From assembly GCA_044508215.1 (NCBI GenBank), contig JBIQID010000087.1, forward strand, positions 1 through 13,517: a stretch of 13,517 nucleotides of DNA, in the 5' to 3' direction. This DNA comes from JAEZFI01 sp044508215 (lineage in GTDB: Bacteria; Actinomycetota; Acidimicrobiia; Acidimicrobiales; Microtrichaceae). The position numbers were made by a program, and so were the translations under genes. The notes under the pieces are model-generated. The model was given only the letters and a program-made list of their open reading frames with translations, was not told the DNA's origin and did no database searches. Shown piece after piece: positions 12,584-13,517 of this stretch (position 1 is the stretch's first letter; each line of letters begins with the position of its first letter).

Positions 12584-13517
12584 GTGGCGATCATCGATCA
12601 CACCCACCTCGACGAGGCACCCGTCGGGGAGCTGACCGTGGATCCCGACGTCGACATCCCGATGATCGTGAGCGTCGACGACCACGTCGTCGAACCGGCA
12701 CACCTCTGGCAGACCTGGCTGCCCGAGAAGTACCGCGACGCCGGTCCCAGGATCGAGCGACGCGGCATCGGCGAGATGCGCCACGTCGGTGGAGGAGCGT
12801 ACGAGCAGACCTTCGACCCCGACGGCCCGCCAGCTGACTGCTGGGTGTTCGAGGACCTCGTCTACATCCACAAGCGCCACGTCGCCGCGGTGGGCTACAG
12901 CCGCGACGAGATGACGATGACGCCGATGACCTACGACGAGATGCGGCCGGGTTGCTACGACCCCAAGGCGCGCGTCGAGGACATGTTGATGAACCACGTC
13001 GACGTGTCGCTGTCGTTCCCGACGTTCCCCCGGTTCTGCGGCCAGACGTTCACCGAGGCGAAGGACCGCGAGCTGGGCCTCGCCTGCATCCTGGCGTACA
13101 ACGACTGGATGATCGAGGAGTGGTGCGGCGACTCGAACGGCCACCTCGCCCCGCTCTGCATCATCCCGCTGTGGGACGCCGAGCTGGCCGCCGCCGAGGT
13201 GCGACGCAACGCCGAGCGCGGCTGCCACGCCGTCTGCTTCTCGGAGATCCCGCCGCACCTGGGCCTGCCGAGCATCCACTCGGGCTACTGGGATCCGTTC
13301 TTCGCAGCGTGCCAGGAGACGCAGACGGTGGTGTGCATGCACATCGGGTCGTCGTCCCGGATGCCCGCCACGTCGCCCGACGCCCCGGTGGCCGTGGCCG
13401 CCACCCTCAGCTTCAACAACTCGATGGCGTCGCTGTCCGACTTCCTCTTCTCGGGCGTGCTGGTGCGCTTCCCGGAGCTGAAGCTCGCGTACTCCGAGGG
13501 CCAGATCGGCTGGCTGC
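12584..13517 (+). CDS. Amidohydrolase-2 family metal-dependent hydrolase, C-terminus cut by window edge
   Basis: The first 311 residues of a TIM-barrel metal-dependent hydrolase of the amidohydrolase-2 group, which includes ACMSD and gamma-resorcylate decarboxylase; family members hydrolyse or decarboxylate cyclic or aromatic acids. IVSVDDHVVEPAHLW (28-42) is the N-terminal metal motif, here DDHxxE rather than HxH, with His34. VVCMHIGSS (249-257) supplies a likely metal ligand, His253. Other family marks are LWQTWLPEKYRDAGPRIER, FPTFPRFCGQTF and LACILAYNDWMIEEW; KLAYSEGQIGW at the edge is the usual block shortly before the final Asp ligand. The start is GTG at 12584 with GAGGAG at 12573-12578 and a 5-nt spacer. 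A perfect palindrome lies immediately upstream, so a TetR-type repressor probably controls it. The substrate is unknown; the SnoaL neighbour suggests a shared catabolic pathway. Confidence 0.9.
   Translation, partial: MAIIDHTHLDEAPVGELTVDPDVDIPMIVSVDDHVVEPAHLWQTWLPEKYRDAGPRIERRGIGEMRHVGGGAYEQTFDPDGPPADCWVFEDLVYIHKRHVAAVGYSRDEMTMTPMTYDEMRPGCYDPKARVEDMLMNHVDVSLSFPTFPRFCGQTFTEAKDRELGLACILAYNDWMIEEWCGDSNGHLAPLCIIPLWDAELAAAEVRRNAERGCHAVCFSEIPPHLGLPSIHSGYWDPFFAACQETQTVVCMHIGSSSRMPATSPDAPVAVAATLSFNNSMASLSDFLFSGVLVRFPELKLAYSEGQIGWL

Overview
This is a GC-rich window with dense, short-gapped genes, many GTG starts, F420-type luciferase-like oxidoreductases, a mycobacterial-style amidohydrolase and TANNNT promoter elements placed right before start codons. 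Together these point to a high-GC actinobacterium. The gene mix would suit the Acidimicrobiia, but that placement is inference and no rRNA or marker gene here settles it.

Left block, minus strand (1-4645). Reading in transcription order, a promoter (4616-4644) and a highly structured leader (4493-4609) precede a decayed Glu/Leu/Phe/Val-dehydrogenase-like gene. That gene overlaps a class C beta-lactamase-fold serine hydrolase by 4 nt. Next come a perfect TetR-type palindrome, a luciferase-like monooxygenase, and the start of glycine decarboxylase gcvP, which runs off the left edge.

Middle block (4683-8683). A hairpin-rich gap ends a tightly coupled minus-strand operon: ECF sigma factor, a 92-aa unknown protein and a small MscS-type channel, each junction an ATGA overlap. 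Diverging from it on the plus strand are an alpha/beta-hydrolase and an F420-type LLM oxidoreductase, again joined by ATGA. They meet a convergent isochorismatase-fold gene, with an 18-bp tail overlap, whose catalytic Cys and Asp appear to be replaced.

Right block, plus strand (8732-13517). A Maf/YceF-like pyrophosphatase frame runs without a stop codon straight into guaB (IMP dehydrogenase), which also has its own well-placed start. After it come a secreted pentapeptide-repeat protein, a short array of GC-rich hairpin repeats, a leaderless SnoaL-like gene, and a metal-dependent amidohydrolase preceded by a second TetR-type palindrome and cut by the right edge.

The most unusual items are the Maf-GuaB open frame, the leader with competing hairpins before the pseudo-dehydrogenase operon, the ECF/92-aa/MscS operon and the two operator palindromes in front of catabolic-type enzymes. 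The very long antisense frames at 54-4331 and 8051-11527 are GC-driven shadows.
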